A stretch of 64,000 nucleotides of DNA from Gibbula magus. Lineage: Eukaryota > Mollusca > Gastropoda > Trochida > Trochidae. The position numbers and the translations under genes were made by a program. The stretch covers positions 33,580,656 to 33,644,655 of the forward strand of contig OW388291.1 of assembly GCA_936450465.1 (NCBI GenBank), given 5' to 3'. This document shows, in pieces, positions 10,502 through 23,900 of the stretch; the first letter of the stretch is position 1, and each line of letters starts with the position of its first letter. The notes under the pieces are model-generated. The model was not told the origin of the DNA. It saw nothing but the letters and a program-made list of their open reading frames with translations, and ran no database searches.

Positions 10502-11430
10502 TTGATGAATTGATGATGATGGCATCGACGAAGATCATGATATTTATAAACATATCATTGTCTCAAGTGACAAGCAGTGGACAGGTGTAATTGGATATGC
10601 AGAAAATGTATATTCTACCAGAACCAAAAACTGACATTGACGATGATGACTGTTGATGGTTATGACCAACACAAGAACAGACTGAAGACGATGACGACAA
10701 TGGCAGTCACAACTATAGAGATGTAGTCAATGTCAACGAGAGTGATATTGTAATGATATGGAAACGGTAATGCTTATAAATGATAAACAGTAAACTGAAG
10801 ATGGCGTATACATACAGTGCTTTCAGCAAGGACAATAACTACTAATGATGGTGACAATGAAAAATCCTATTGTTGCTGATGATTCTGATGTTGACGATAA
10901 TGGTGTTGGTGATTGGTGCTAACTTGCTGATGATGAAGATGGAAATAATGATGGTGACGACGACGACGACGACGATGATGATGAGGATGATAATGATGTC
11001 GACGGTGGTGGTGAAGCTGAAGATGATAATGTTTATGCTTGTGAAAATAGTGATGATGCTGCTTCTGATGAAGATGGTGGTGATTGATCCTATTCCTGAT
11101 GCTGATGATGACGATGGTAATAATGATGGTGACGATGGTGTTGATGATGTTGATGAAGCTGAAGATGATAATGGTTATGCTGAAGAAAATAATGATGATG
11201 ATGCTTATGATGAAGATGCTTATTTTGAAGATGCTTATGATGATGATGCTTTCACTGAAGATGATCCGCATCATAATGATGCTCCTGATCCATATCCTGC
11301 TGATGATAATGATGATGACGACTAGAATGATGCAGGCGTCTTCTTTCGTTGATGATATCACTGATATCGATGATTATGAAATTATAAATCACAATTATGT
11401 TACTCCCGACAAGCACGGTGGCAGCTAATG
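10140..11430. repeat. GAT/ATC-rich cryptic trinucleotide tract
   Basis: About 1.3 kb in which GAT, GATGAT, GACGAC, TGATGA and related trinucleotides dominate. A nearly pure (GAT)n run lies at about 10450-10500. The open frames here (119 and 151 codons plus, 164 codons minus) encode runs of Asp, Met/Leu or His/Ile depending on frame, as expected for a trinucleotide tract read in any frame. They are rejected as genes. Confidence 0.85.
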
Positions 11431-12520
11431 ATGATAATGACCCACTGCCACGGAAAGTCAACAATGAAAACGCTCCACAAATAATTAATTAGAAATTGAA
11501 CTGCCCGACTATGCTGTATGGCTAAATTTCTGCGAACGCTACTATTTGTGTCGGATCCCCCTTTTTCAGGGGGTGATTACCCGGGCGTCTTTAGGCCCCC
11601 CGTGGAGGACACACGACTTTATCGTTAATAACACGACAGACCTTCAATTTATCAAAAAACACAAAACCATCCCAAATCACATCTAACAAAATTGTCTTCA
11701 TGTTAAATGATCGTACACGTTTAGGCGGCTCGAAAATTTTCAGCTTTCAAAGCCCGCCTTCCGGCCATATTTCATGTCGGTTTTTTGTTATTGTGTTACA
11801 AAAGATAGTCTCGACAAGATTTTTTCAATATTCTTTGTTTCGGTGAGATCAAAGCCCTTTCGGTGACGTATCGCCTGATCTTACACTCCAACCGTGATTA
11901 ATTCATTTGATTTAATTTCGAGTCTTCACCGTCTCTTCGCGAAGTGTATGCAAATATTTTCAGTCAGCGCTCACAATTACGGGACTAATCGCACTCCGGA
12001 ATATTTAATGATGGTATTCCGTCTAATCGAGTTGATCACGTGATCGACTATTATGGTTGCTCGGACATAGCTATACAAGTGGAGTCGACTGCTACTATAA
12101 TGGAACAATGCTTCTGTCGCTCTGGCCTCGTCACTAATGTAATCTACACACAATTGATGCCTTAGAAATACCAAGCGTCAAAAGATCGGCGCAAATTTAC
12201 CCTTAAATTGAATCAGTTTAAATAAATACTCTTAATCAACAGAGAGGTCGATTTTTTAGCAAAGAGGATTAGTGAGTGAGTGATTTATAGAAATGCGAAT
12301 CAAATGTCCTGATTAATGTTTTTTGTAACAATTTTTTTTCAAAACGTAGATAAACATCGTTTGGGATTAATTGTAAAAATTATTTTTGAACAAATGTCTT
12401 TTTCCTAAAAACAGGTTCAATGACCGCCCAATTAGGTTAATTACAAGTGAACTCTTTCGGTAAAAAAATAATGTTTTTTATTGAAAATGTGCAAAAATCT
12501 AATTACTATGATCAGATTAG
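11431..12520. other. Intergenic stretch, no gene seen
   Basis: Mixed composition. 11550-11610 contains a C5/G5 hairpin (CCCCCTTTTTCAGGGGG). The rest is unannotated, with no recognised gene or repeat. Confidence 0.4.
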
Positions 12521-12523
12521 GCC

Positions 12524-13062
12524 GTGTTGGGTTTAAAATGGCCAATTTTGAGTTTTACAATTACACAAAATATGACAAATAACCCTGAAATTTTACAGCC
12601 TCCAGACATTCCAGAAACTACAAGAGCGAAACTTTTGAAATTAGAAATGCCAACTGAGCTAAATGTTCATCTCTCTTCAGGCAAACACTGTACCATTGTT
12701 TTCAAATCTATGGTTAACTTTAAGTGTCTTTCTCAGCCAAAGAACATAGCCGCTGGTAAATTTCAAACCAGCGAAGTCATTCCCAGACGAAATGTGAAGC
12801 ACAAGCGACCCGATGAAACTTGACACTTTTTTGTGTCTCCTCGCAAAAGTTATTACAAAACAACCGACTGATTAATGGCTCATTGATTACGAACCTGAAC
12901 AACACACGTGAGTCTCCACTGTGGTATCAATGGACAAGGGAGGTAACTCATCTTTACTTGAATCCTAATGATATTGATCGTATTTTGCCTCCGGTTTTCC
13001 AACACTCCAACGCTGCGCAAGTTTCCCAGTCCAACATCTGTCGTGATGGTAGACGTAAATAA
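12524..13062 (+). other. Two overlapping open frames of unknown status (99 and 80 codons)
   Basis: 12524-12823 and 12820-13062 overlap by four bases (ATGA). The peptides (starting MLGLKWPILSFT and MTLFCVSSQ) have mixed composition and no recognisable domain, signal peptide or membrane segment. A molluscan-repeat-like GGACAAGGGAGGTAACTC occurs inside the second frame at about 12931-12950, which argues that at least that part is repeat-derived. In a eukaryote without visible splice structure, an ATGA overlap carries no weight. I regard these as probably non-coding. Confidence 0.15.
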
Positions 13063-13064
13063 AA

Positions 13065-14206
13065 TCAGTCAGGGACAATAATCCATAAGGGTTTTCTATC
13101 TAATCTGAAATATGAACTTATTTGCTTGTTAAATACGCCATGGCTTTAGTTATTGGACTAATTTTGCCATATAAATGCAAGAATTTGACTCGCAGATTCC
13201 CCCAGGTAGAATTATCGACTAGTGCAATTAAGGTTTATTACTTGGCATCGTTTCAGAGACTAAATTAGGGGCGCCAGTGAACTGAAGATCTTAACTGTGT
13301 ACACAGATCATGGGAATTCATTAAATGTTTGAACAGGTTTATAGTTATTCCGTTTGATTTGTGATGAAATCTGATACACGGTTTTATGTATGGGGGTTGA
13401 TTGATCTGTAAATATAATCTTTGATGAAATACATTTTTAATTTATGTGAATAAATGTGAACATTATTCGTAACAATACATAACAATTATCCATTCATTAA
13501 AGAACATAACTATTATAGGAAGCGTTTCACCGTTTCGGATTGAAGGCAATAGATATAAAAAGGAACCAGCTTCAAAGATTTGATTATAATGTGTCAAAGT
13601 TTGCTTCAATGTGTCAACGACTGTTTGTTATAATGTGACAGAGTTTGTGTATATTGTGTAGTAGAACATCTGTGGTCTGTGTTAATATAGCGGTTAAACA
13701 TTCAAGGATTTTCTTATTGTATATCAACTGAAGCAAATCATTTTCGTTTTTTAAAATTATTTTTTTTACTTTCAATGAATTAATTTTCTTAATGTATACC
13801 AACTGAATAAAAAAAATTTCGTTTAATTTGAAGAACCGTGTTGGTATTAAATCGTTCATGATGTTGTAAATTCGTTCAGTTTTTCAACTTTATATTCAAA
13901 TATCCAATGATGCTTCTTTTCCAACTCAAACTACGAGTGAGCTGAAAATGTCCCTATATTACAGCTCAACAAACATGATTCTTTTAATTTCCATCTTCAC
14001 GATCCCCATTTTAAATATATTATCTTGGTTGCCTCCAAATATAAACAACACATCAAAACATCAGAATCAGTGAATTTAAAATAAAATCGTTGACGGACAT
14101 GAATATCATAGTTACTGGTTACTTTTCAACATACTATAACGATTATCTAATAACTCGAATATTCGTTATTCAGCAATTCTCAAATAATGGATCGTTTCTA
14201 GAATGG
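13065..14206. other. AT-rich DNA, no gene seen
   Basis: Nothing recognised. A local repeat of ATTTTCTTA(T/A)TGTATAnCAACTGAA occurs twice between 13705 and 13810, which keeps an 81-codon minus-strand frame open. Confidence 0.4.
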
Positions 14207-14565
14207 TTTAAAGACACTGTAGCACGTTTAACATACTGAATAATGTGATCTCACAAAAAGACAAATAGGTGTTACCAATGACTAACTAAATCTCCTCAAT
14301 CAATAAAAAGAGTTCTAAAACTAATGTACATGGTTCGGTTAAGCCATGCGAGTCCATTTTCAATCAAGCGGCCATTTTAATGTGTTCACATAAAAATGGT
14401 CTCTCGAAGGTAGTTCAACTGATCTGACTGATGTAGCGATACTTAAACACTTAAAGAAGAGTTTTAAAGATGGCACTATAGTAGAATGATCAACCATCTT
14501 GCTGTCTGAATTCTAAAATTCTCATGAGGCCCACAAATCTACCTCTCCCACTGAAGAGTGCCATG
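14207..14565 (-). mobile_element. MITE1, second copy, truncated
   Basis: The reverse complement matches 6449-6808 over its full length: the GAGAGGTAGATTTGT, CAGACAGCAAGAT, TTGAACTACC, CGGCCATTTTAATGTG, CGCATGGCTT and CATTGGTAACACnTATTT blocks all occur in order. It ends in the terminal repeat AAAGACACTGTAGCACG (14210-14226), 15 of 17 identical to copy 1. The opposite ~160 bp, including that terminal repeat, is missing, so this copy is 5'- or 3'-truncated. The flanking TTTAA is consistent with a TTAA target. Confidence 0.85.
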
Positions 14566-14569
14566 TGCA

Positions 14570-17500
14570 CAATTTAGCAAATGAATATTTGAGTTGAAAT
14601 TCCAATGGAGATTATATATGTTTTCGTTGTAGCTTAACCATCGAGTACTAATTAGTGCGATTTCTCCGCTTATTTTAGGTCGAAACAATCTGCGAAAAAG
14701 TAAGTGACTTTTGGACAAGTTTCTTGTGTGTCTATCAAATTACTCGATGGCTCTTTAAAACACTTCTTCAACACACGCTTGGCCGAGTATATGTGCTTGT
14801 TGAATATTATATAGCGGCCGGGCGTTTGTTACAGGAAATAGGCCTACTGTAGTAGATTTACAATCAGTTCACCTGCAGAAATAATGAGAAGATACACATT
14901 GAAGTCAATTGGTAATATATAAGCAAGTCTCGCTACAGATCATCTCACTGTTCACTATGTATTCTCACATAACGTAATGACGTGACACAAGGGACATCTT
15001 GTGGACAGTCAGACCTTGCATTAAATCAGGCAATTTACAAGAATTTGGTTCCTCTCTTTTACCAAAGCTAAGGAGAAGGGATAACGATAAATGATTATGT
15101 TCGAATATATTGACTCCTTGATTAATTATTATCAAGAAGAAAACAAAGAAGAAGAGTATTTTACTTGAGAGCCATATTTATGCTACAGTACATAATATGT
15201 GTAATATATACACATGTACACATCCACATATACGCCTACATCGACATCCATTACTTCATTCAGACGTCCATACCTATTTGTATTTACCCATAGAATCATA
15301 TATTGTCGAAAACAATTAAGCGACTATGCATTATAATCGCCATGTATGACAGTCGACTGCATATTATGCTTTCTAGCGTGGATATGTGCGCTTTATAAAT
15401 ATGCACTATTATAATTATTAGTCGTTTGTTTTCGATAATGCATGCCTCTATGTGTGTATTTGTCCACATTTCAAGTGACTGCGACCAATGGATCCTCACA
15501 AAGCAAACATACACCTGACTGATTGGATGAACACACACTAAGGTAGCAAAGTTCAGTTGAGTGAGGAGTAGATCGTATGGAAGATACGGCGTGTTCACTG
15601 TTAACCGCCTGCCGAAGAACAGAGTTTTTCTGGAGTCAAGCCATCCGGCTCCATCTAATCAGTTAGACTCCTACATCTCAGCGGATACAAAAGCATATTG
15701 ATCGAAGCGGCCCATAAATACCCACGATAAATTCGGTCTGCACAGGTTCTTCGTTATATTAAATTAAACAGAAATTGCGTTGCCTTTTTGAAGGTGAATG
15801 ATTAATGATAAACATCGGTATTGTACACGTTAATATTTGGATAATATGAAAGATAATTATCAAACTTAGTGTATTTGACATCTTAAAACTTAAACATAGA
15901 AATAAACACATTACAATACAAATCTTAAACTTTTAAAATTAATATTTTTTGAAAATATCTTCCATGTGTAGGCATACGTTTGTTTTGTTTTCAAACATCT
16001 GAAGTGGTTTTGCATTGAATGTTTTCAATGTTAACATGTTTCAATCGAATCATGTACTGTGTATTAATGAACGCTACTCGTGTATGTAGGCCTATCATGT
16101 TTAGAGATTTAAAAAAAATCATATATATATAACTTGTGGCTAATAGTTTTCAATAGTGAGTAACACGTCAACAAATAGACAACTTACACATGTATATTGT
16201 CGTTTAGAATGTAACAAGATGATAATTTTTTAATTGCAAAGTTAATTAACAAGTTATCAACGTTATAAGGTAATTGAGCTCCCAAGGGTATTATCGCCTT
16301 GGTATGGTACTAATTCCTGCAGGCTTCAAGTCGTATCAGCTTCTTTTCCGCATAGCTGCACTGGATTATCATTATAATCCGACTTTTGAAAACTTAATTC
16401 AATTCCGTCGGCTGAAAAAGAATTGTTGACAACTACGAACAATCCTAAAGCAATAATCGCTTATCAAAATCACGTGTAAAGTCCTTTGCACGTGCATTTC
16501 GCACCGCCTTGTCTCGATCTAGCGTCGTCATGTCTGCGTCGGGTCAATCTTGACCAATTTGATCTCTCAACTTTCGCGGACATCCCATTTTTCACGGTTA
16601 TGACGTGTGTTTTGGCTTGTAACCGCTGTGAGTAACCGCTCCACTCATCTTTGAGTCACACGACGTCACGTTAGTCACTTAATGACTGATTCTCTGACTC
16701 TGATACAGGTTATAGAGACAGGCTTGGAATAGCTCCACTTTGAGGTTGTGATTTGGCGATTTGTTATTTTTTTCTTGAATAAGCTTGATTTTGCCACTTT
16801 GGTAAACGTCATTTTTGTTTTGTTTGTTTAAATATTTTTGGTTTTGTTTAGATGATTCTTAACAGGAAAACCAAATTTTCCTGTTTCACTTTTTAAAAAA
16901 GCTTCAAAGTCTAATTTTACTTTGTCTTCGTTCTTCATGTAATGTTATGTATTGAAGTAAATATCTAAAGGGTGTTATTGTATAAACAACGTGTTTATAG
17001 TTCATTTATATGCCGACCATTTCCCCCTTTCTCACAAAAATGCAATCATAAAATAATAAATTTTCAATAAAGTTCGATACTCCAAAAGAAATTATTTACC
17101 TTATTCTTCAAACTGTTCCCACACAAATCTTTTAAATTAATGTCATGTCACGGACGGAAAACAATCAATTTTTTTATTAGCATATTTCATCACAATCGGT
17201 CACCCCCATAGAAACACGCATCAAATTTATGAAAATATCCGAAAATTAAAAGCGATATTCCGTTTCATAACCCCCGTCGTTCTATTCAATTTGCATTGAA
17301 ATGTTGGCGAGTTTAAACAAGAACCAATAAAAACGCAATTTCGCCCATTTCTTTGAATCAAATGGTCAATTTCTTTATAGATCGTATTTACTCTAGTTAA
17401 CCCTGGCGTCGCCCGCTTGGATTCCTAATTCCATTTTTTGAGCGAAAAAGGAACATCTGTCCCCTTTTTCAGCGTATTATGAAATATTATCCTCCGTATT

Positions 17501-18180
17501 AAGAAACCATTGAAGCGTGCCAAGACGTGACGTTTCATTTGGACAGCGACGAAGCCGGGTTTGATAACAAAGCGCTGCACTAGAAGTAAACATAGTACGG
17601 TTAGAAAGAGCCCCGGCGTCGTGGCGTAAATCACTGCAGTGTGCTATTCATCAACACTCATTTATTTACTTTAACAAAAAAGAGTTAGTTCGCCTCAACT
17701 TGATATATATAGTTCATTCCTCCTACCAGAGGCCAAACAAGTTCAAAGTTAACATGAAAGAAATATTTTTCTTTGAAGTTATATCACGTTACATATTTTG
17801 GTTAACAAGTTTTTTTTATGTTTTCGTTTACCCGCCAAAAGCTCATATTTTAATATTTTTTCTTAACTTTTTACAGAAATAACATATAATTGTATTCCAT
17901 TGTTTTATCTGTTACTACTTCGGCATTTTTGGATTTTAAGAAAAGACATGACGTTATCATATATCTATATGTATTGCAAATATATCTTTACTCTCAGAAA
18001 TAAATTAACATTAAAAACATTATACAGTGATTGAAACTTTCACAAACATTTTCACAAGCTGTCGCCAATTTAAACATACAGACATTCTACCGGTGCCTTT
18101 CATGCGTGTGTCGCTTGGACTAAATGAGAGTTATTTTAGGAATAATTCACTGTGGACTATCAACATTAGGCGCGTGCTCT
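14570..18180. other. Long stretch without recognisable gene or repeat
   Basis: Unique-looking DNA with alternating AT-rich and moderate-GC patches. The patches at about 16280-16720 and 17270-17640 are less AT-rich and include several CpG. The 100-codon minus frame at 15296-15598 and others show no known domain. Confidence 0.4.
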
Positions 18181-18425
18181 AGTTTATTGTCAACTCCCCG
18201 TCTGAGCACGTGCAAATCATGCTGTTCATGCTATAAATATAGCAACATCTAACCTCTAAAGAAATTCCCGAATCGGACGCGAGCGGGCTTAAGAAAAACT
18301 ATCGGCGTTTGTTCCACGCGCCAGTAGCGCACGCCCGTGCTTTATTTCGCACACGCGCAAATACCCGCGTCTTGACCGCCCGTGCAGCAGGTGTGACCGC
18401 AACGGTCAGTTCATCAGATGGAGAT
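18180..18425. promoter_or_regulatory. CpG-dense patch with E-box and TATA-like motif
   Basis: Contains CACGTG (about 18208-18213), TATAAATA at about 18233-18240, and a run of CGCG/GCGC-containing sequence to 18400, in sharp contrast to the AT-rich flanks. Such CpG clusters in invertebrate genomes are often unmethylated regulatory DNA. That, and any promoter role, is inference. No downstream coding exon is recognised. Confidence 0.3.
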
Positions 18426-19039
18426 ATCCCACGAGAACGAATCTCTTTTATAGTCAAAACAAGTCCATGATTTTACTTTGTTAAATCACAGAACCTCGAA
18501 AAAGTATAACATATTTTGAAAGATCGAATGTTAAACGTTAGTTGTTAAAATTAATATTTCGTAATGAGATGAATAGATATATCATTTTGCAAGATCCAGT
18601 GGTTTTGACGGCTGGTATCTTAATTTAATTCATTGTTTACCAATAAATCAATTCATTTTTATAACTTTGATAAAATTACGTTTTGACGTATCTATAGATA
18701 ATACAGAAGGTAATGGATAACAATCAACAGCTGCCGGGTTCAATTTGGTATATTTCGTCAATATTCCGTTTTCGGATAATCCTGGTGACGTTTGTTTTAT
18801 TACAAACAACAGATCGACAGATTAAATAGTCAGCTGACGACCTAATAAAACGTTTAATGGTTTTGCGGTCTTTTTTAGGTTGGCTTATGGGCTTGGCGAT
18901 TCTTTGAAGCAAATCAAAGAAACACAGCTAACGATATTTGGCTACAATCATAAATATGAAAATGGGAAATACAATATCATATTCGTTCTTGGTATCAATG
19001 GATGTATTTCGATAGCAATGTTGTCAATCAGATAGCGCA

Positions 19040-19440
19040 TCAAACTGGAAGCTTCAACTGACGGCTGAGTGATGTCGGTATCAATAGAAATATACAACAA
19101 TACACGTGCAGCACGCGAAGAGCAACGTCGTGGCAGCTGGCACAACACCTGGACCGAAATGCGCGCGGCCCATCAAACTTTGCGCGCAAATATTTCATTG
19201 GCTCTTGCTGAAGACTTTTGCGCGTGCTGGGCACAATCTGTGCACGAGCGGTGTAATTTTCCCTCTTTTTCCAGGGTGCCGCCCCTTTTCTCGGGTAGCA
19301 CGCTTGCCTCACGGGACAAAGGGAAGGACGCACGCGCAAGGCTGTGCTGGAATTAAAGCATCGTTTCCATCTACCCACATTTTCATTTAATCTAAAATAA
19401 AAAATTTAGACCTCAACGCACGCGCGTTAAAATGTCAAGG
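19040..19440. promoter_or_regulatory. CpG-dense patch, possibly regulatory or exonic
   Basis: Rich in CGCG, GCGC and CACG motifs. Three overlapping frames of 94-112 codons are open on both strands, which in CpG-rich DNA is expected without coding. A pyrimidine tract ending in CAG (TTTTCCCTCTTTTTCCAG, about 19257-19274) could be a splice acceptor, but the frames after it resemble nothing I know. Confidence 0.25.
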
Positions 19441-20895
19441 TAACGTCATGGAAAAATCGTATATTCCGAAGTTTTAAATTTAAATATATTGATTAAAAAC
19501 CTGTAAAATGAAGAAAGGCATTAATTCTACATTTTGTTCCGGTTTTATTGATGTTACTTCTAATTCAGGTATTCAAATCAAGTTTTTCAAAGTTTCAATT
19601 TCTAAATATTTTTACGACTTGGAGTATTTTGTTGGAATGTAATGATCTTTGAAACATGCTTATACACAGGTCTTTTTCTTTACAACATCTTAAAAATTGT
19701 ACAGATGTTTTATTTGTAAAACGCATACAAAGAAGAAAAGTTTATAAAAAAAACAACAATAAAATGTCTTGTACAATGTGAAATGTTATCAAATGCGATT
19801 ATAAGCATTTAGTGAAAACAGTAATTTTTTGTCATATTTCTCATTTTGCATAATTCTATAATTGCAAAACATTGGTAAAGACAACAAGCAATATCTCATT
19901 CACCAGCCATTCACAAGCTTGACGTCTGCAGCTCGATACACAAATACCACAACATCGCAGTTGCACGACTATTTTCGGTGACAGCTGGTTCAAGAAACCA
20001 CGTGCGTTACTGCACGCGTTGCACGAGCTCCACGTTTTCTCCATGCATGCAAATTGGTACCTTTGATGTGCTTACCTGCTTTTATTTTTAGAATAAATCG
20101 CGCAATTGTCATGGACAAAATGAACCATGGTTTTTACCTCTTTGAATTTAAAAGGGTTTGCCAGTTATACCTACAGAAACACATCTTAAACCTGGCTTAT
20201 AATGTTTGTTTGAAAATCAAGATATGTCACAGGTGTAAACAAATTGAAACTGCGATGGTTTAAATTTCAAAGATGGTTTATGCGTCAACTACTGAAAACA
20301 TTGATCTAGTTCCGATAATATTTTGCATCTTTAATGAGATATCGCACTTGTAATTATTTTTCATAATTTCAGAGGAGAAATATTAATTTTACAGTATACA
20401 GTTTCCGAGTACGATGTACAATAGACTGAATATACATTATTGTCTCTCAACGAACCTCAAAGGGATTTAAAGCATTACACAAAATATGAAAATCTCTTAA
20501 TATCATTTGTACTCAGGATTAACTTCTGCTTTAAGCAAAATTCTAATACGCGCTTTGAACCAAATTGGAGACTTTGGCAACAATTCGCCAATCGTTAATG
20601 TCAACATCTTTAAAGTCTACAGGACTCTTCATTCAAGCAGACAGGTTTCACTGAATGTAAGTTCACACAGTCCCACAGTCCCACGGTCCTACTTCCATAA
20701 TGATTATCCGCCTTGGAACACTAACTCAAACGGGAAAAAAAGTGAACATTTGAAGCTTTTGTTCGACAGTTAGACGCACGTACCCCAACGTGATCTCAGT
20801 TTTGGTCAATGACTATCTCAAGTGAACTGCGGGTAAAAACTCCAGGCACATTGCTTGAATTTATCACATTTCCTAAAATCGTTTCGCAACACTGA
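19440..20895. other. No gene recognised
   Basis: AT-rich with a CACGTGC/GCACGCG-containing patch at 19995-20035. The open frames up to 88 codons are unremarkable. Confidence 0.4.
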
Positions 20896-20901
20896 AGGCG
20901 C

Positions 20902-20953
20902 TAATTAAGAGTCCACAGAAATTCTTAAAGCACTAATTATGCAGCTTTAATTA
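20902..20953. promoter_or_regulatory. Three TAATTA homeodomain-type sites in 52 bp
   Basis: TAATTA occurs at 20902-20907, 20934-20939 and 20948-20953. TAATTA is the core recognised by many homeodomain proteins. In AT-rich DNA this cluster could arise by chance, so only the motif match is claimed. Confidence 0.25.
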
Positions 20954-20959
20954 TCCGAG

Positions 20960-23900
20960 TTTGTTCTTAAGCACATATTTGCTCTCTCTCCTTCACGCAG
21001 GGAGCAAAACGTCTCAACAGCTGAGCCCAACTTGAACAGGAAAATCAAAATCCGTGTTGCCGAGATAAGGGCTTTTCTTATTTTGGCAAAACAAATGAAT
21101 TCGTTGTGAATTTCTCTTTTATATTAACATTCAAGAAGGTTAGATTATACTCAACTTAACAAATATTCCATAATGTACAAGTCTGTGTTTGTTCGCAATA
21201 GACTTATTTGGACATGACAATTTGATAATTTTTAGAAATAAATGACATGGTTATTAATGTAACCTAAAACGACAGATTCGTTTATGCCCAATGGCTCTGA
21301 TTTGTTCAAACAGGGAATTAATCTGATTTGCTGTCCTTCATTTGAACTTCGTGGTATATTTGTTGATGTTTTGCCAGTCGGAGTATCCAAGAGTAGACGA
21401 TGACGTTTAAGGTATAAAAAAATGGATGATAACTTCATTATATCAATCGCACATTTAATGTTACTGTTAATTGTCGTGGGTGTATATTATATATACTCAT
21501 GTCTAAAAGAAACTTGATGCCCGTCAAAATATCGACTGGGTATACTATAAACATCGCAAGTCACTGTGTCCGTTTAAAGCCATGTCAATTGACAAGCAAA
21601 TGAGCAAAATTTATTAAATTAATATTAAAGCACTATCATTAATTACCAGAGTGGCCAAAAAGCATTGTCAACGACGTGGGTGTACGCCTGAATGCATACA
21701 TAAGAAGAAGAAATATATTATATATACGTGTCATATGATGTATTGCACAATAAAAACTCAGATGGTATAACATCACAATAATAAAAACAGCATCCGGCCA
21801 TGAGGCCTATGAGACACTTTACATACACGCATCTACGCATCGATGACGTCAGTCGCCTGATGACGTCGTTGGACAAGCTTCTCCCTGGTTGAACTAACGA
21901 CGTGTTTGTGGGGGCGGTTGTCGTTATCCATTATGTCGACAGAGGTTGGTGGCGACAAGTCACGAGGGCGTGGTGACTGGGGCAAAACGTTGACGCTGTT
22001 CTCCTTGCGTGCCCATTGTGGTTTCTAGAAAAGATCCTGTTGTTCTTAGTTCCTCTTGTACATATAATATACACATTTGTAAGTATAGGAAATTGTCATT
22101 CACACGAAGAAAGGACAAGGAGTATATCCAAGAAACATTGTGTTTATATAATAAAGAAGTTGCACCATACATAAATGTATGTCTACCATTTTCTAAATGC
22201 CGAACAAGAACCTGTAATTCCTATAATCCTTAGGGGGCGTCTGGTCCTCGTCTGCTGATAGAGGCGACGACATGTGTAGTTTCTGATGGCGTCAGGGTGC
22301 GATTACGAATGTGTTGATCTTTCTGTGGCATACAGCATGTACAGAGTTACTCTGTTGTGCGTGTTCCTCGTCTGTTCAGTCTGTTGAGATCGGTGCATGA
22401 GGTTGGATGTGGTCGTGGTGGAGTCATCCTGTGTCAGTGTAAAACACACTTTCTTTAGGTGAAGCGTCAACATACTGTGAACTTGAGAGAGGATGGATGG
22501 ATGGGTGGAGGGACCGAATGTTGTTGAAACTTGACCACAGGAAGACACGCATTTTGATCTGACCGTAACTTGTTTCAGCTGTTTTGCAGTTGTTGATGAT
22601 CGCGAGTCCGATGGAGTCAGTTATTATCATGTGTTGTACTTTCGATTCTTGCATCTGCGAGAAATTCGATTTTACAAGAATATTGCCTGTGAATCATTAC
22701 TTGAATAAATGCTTTCCTTTGTACGGTTCAAGTATATATGAAACTGGAGTACTCATGACATTACTCTTTCATTATTTGAACAGACACAATTTCATTATAC
22801 ATTTAATCTTATTCCAAAAAGGCATTCAACGTGCATCACATGATATCATGAAATAACGGTGTTAGGTCATATACCGAAAGGTCAACATTGTTAAATAAAG
22901 AAGTTGATCAACCATAACTAACATTGTCTTCTTCACAGCTCCAACAGTTGATGTTCATTGGGAGTGTTAAGGTATGCCAAATATTGAATAAATTTACCGC
23001 ATTTTGGAGTGTTTATCAATAATCACCCTGACACCTTAATAGAGAAGAGAAACTTTACAGATTAAGTAGTTTGCTCTATCAAATGTTTTACATAGTAATA
23101 AAATTATTTTATATAAGTTTTATCTTAGTTACATGAACATTACACGACGAGCTCGTAAGTCTTAAAAAGGAGACTAAACTAGCGGTGGGTATCTTACAGT
23201 ATTGGTCAACTACATGTATGACGTTAAGGAATTCGTCTGAAACAGGTATAAGTTTTTGTCCATTAGTAAATGTGATCAAATAATTAGACCGAAAACAATG
23301 TTATGATGTATGTTGATCTCATCTTTTCTTATCATTTTCATCTTTAGTTTCTGCCTCGTTTCTGGAAATGGATTTGCGTCATGTTCCCAAAACTCATATG
23401 TTGATGTAATCGTGATAAACTATTATAATGTAAGTAGTAATAAACATCTATTTTGATTATGTTTCAGGAAAGAAAATTAATTAAGTTCAAATTAGTATAA
23501 TTCAACCGGTGTTAAATAAATTATGGAAAGGGCATGCACGCAATTTTTAAAAACTAAATCTGTTTCTGATTTAATAATGTGTTTGTCTTGTTTCCATCTG
23601 TCGTTATGCCGCATAAAACAACCACGATTTTACAAAAGTCTACCTACATTGTACATTCTCACGTTTTCCGGACACCAAAGTCGCACGCGGTCTTACAATT
23701 AGTTCTTTATCGAGAAAAGTATAGTGTAATGGTAAGGCTATTGTCTAGAATCATTACTTTTTCAAGTTATCGATTTGTTTAGTAATTTCTTTTACAAAAC
23801 ATCTGGCTGGCTTAACTCGTGACATTTTACATATATAAGCAGTATTCGTTATACTAGTTAACGCAAAGGTCCATCTATATAGACCTACTGTTGATGTTCG

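Noticed and set aside
10231..11428. Asp-rich and His-rich frames of 114-164 codons
   Set aside because: They come from the GAT trinucleotide tract and are open on both strands and in several phases.
19040..19390. Three overlapping frames of 94-112 codons as a candidate exon
   Set aside because: Both strands are open because stop codons are rare in CpG-rich DNA; no domain is recognisable.
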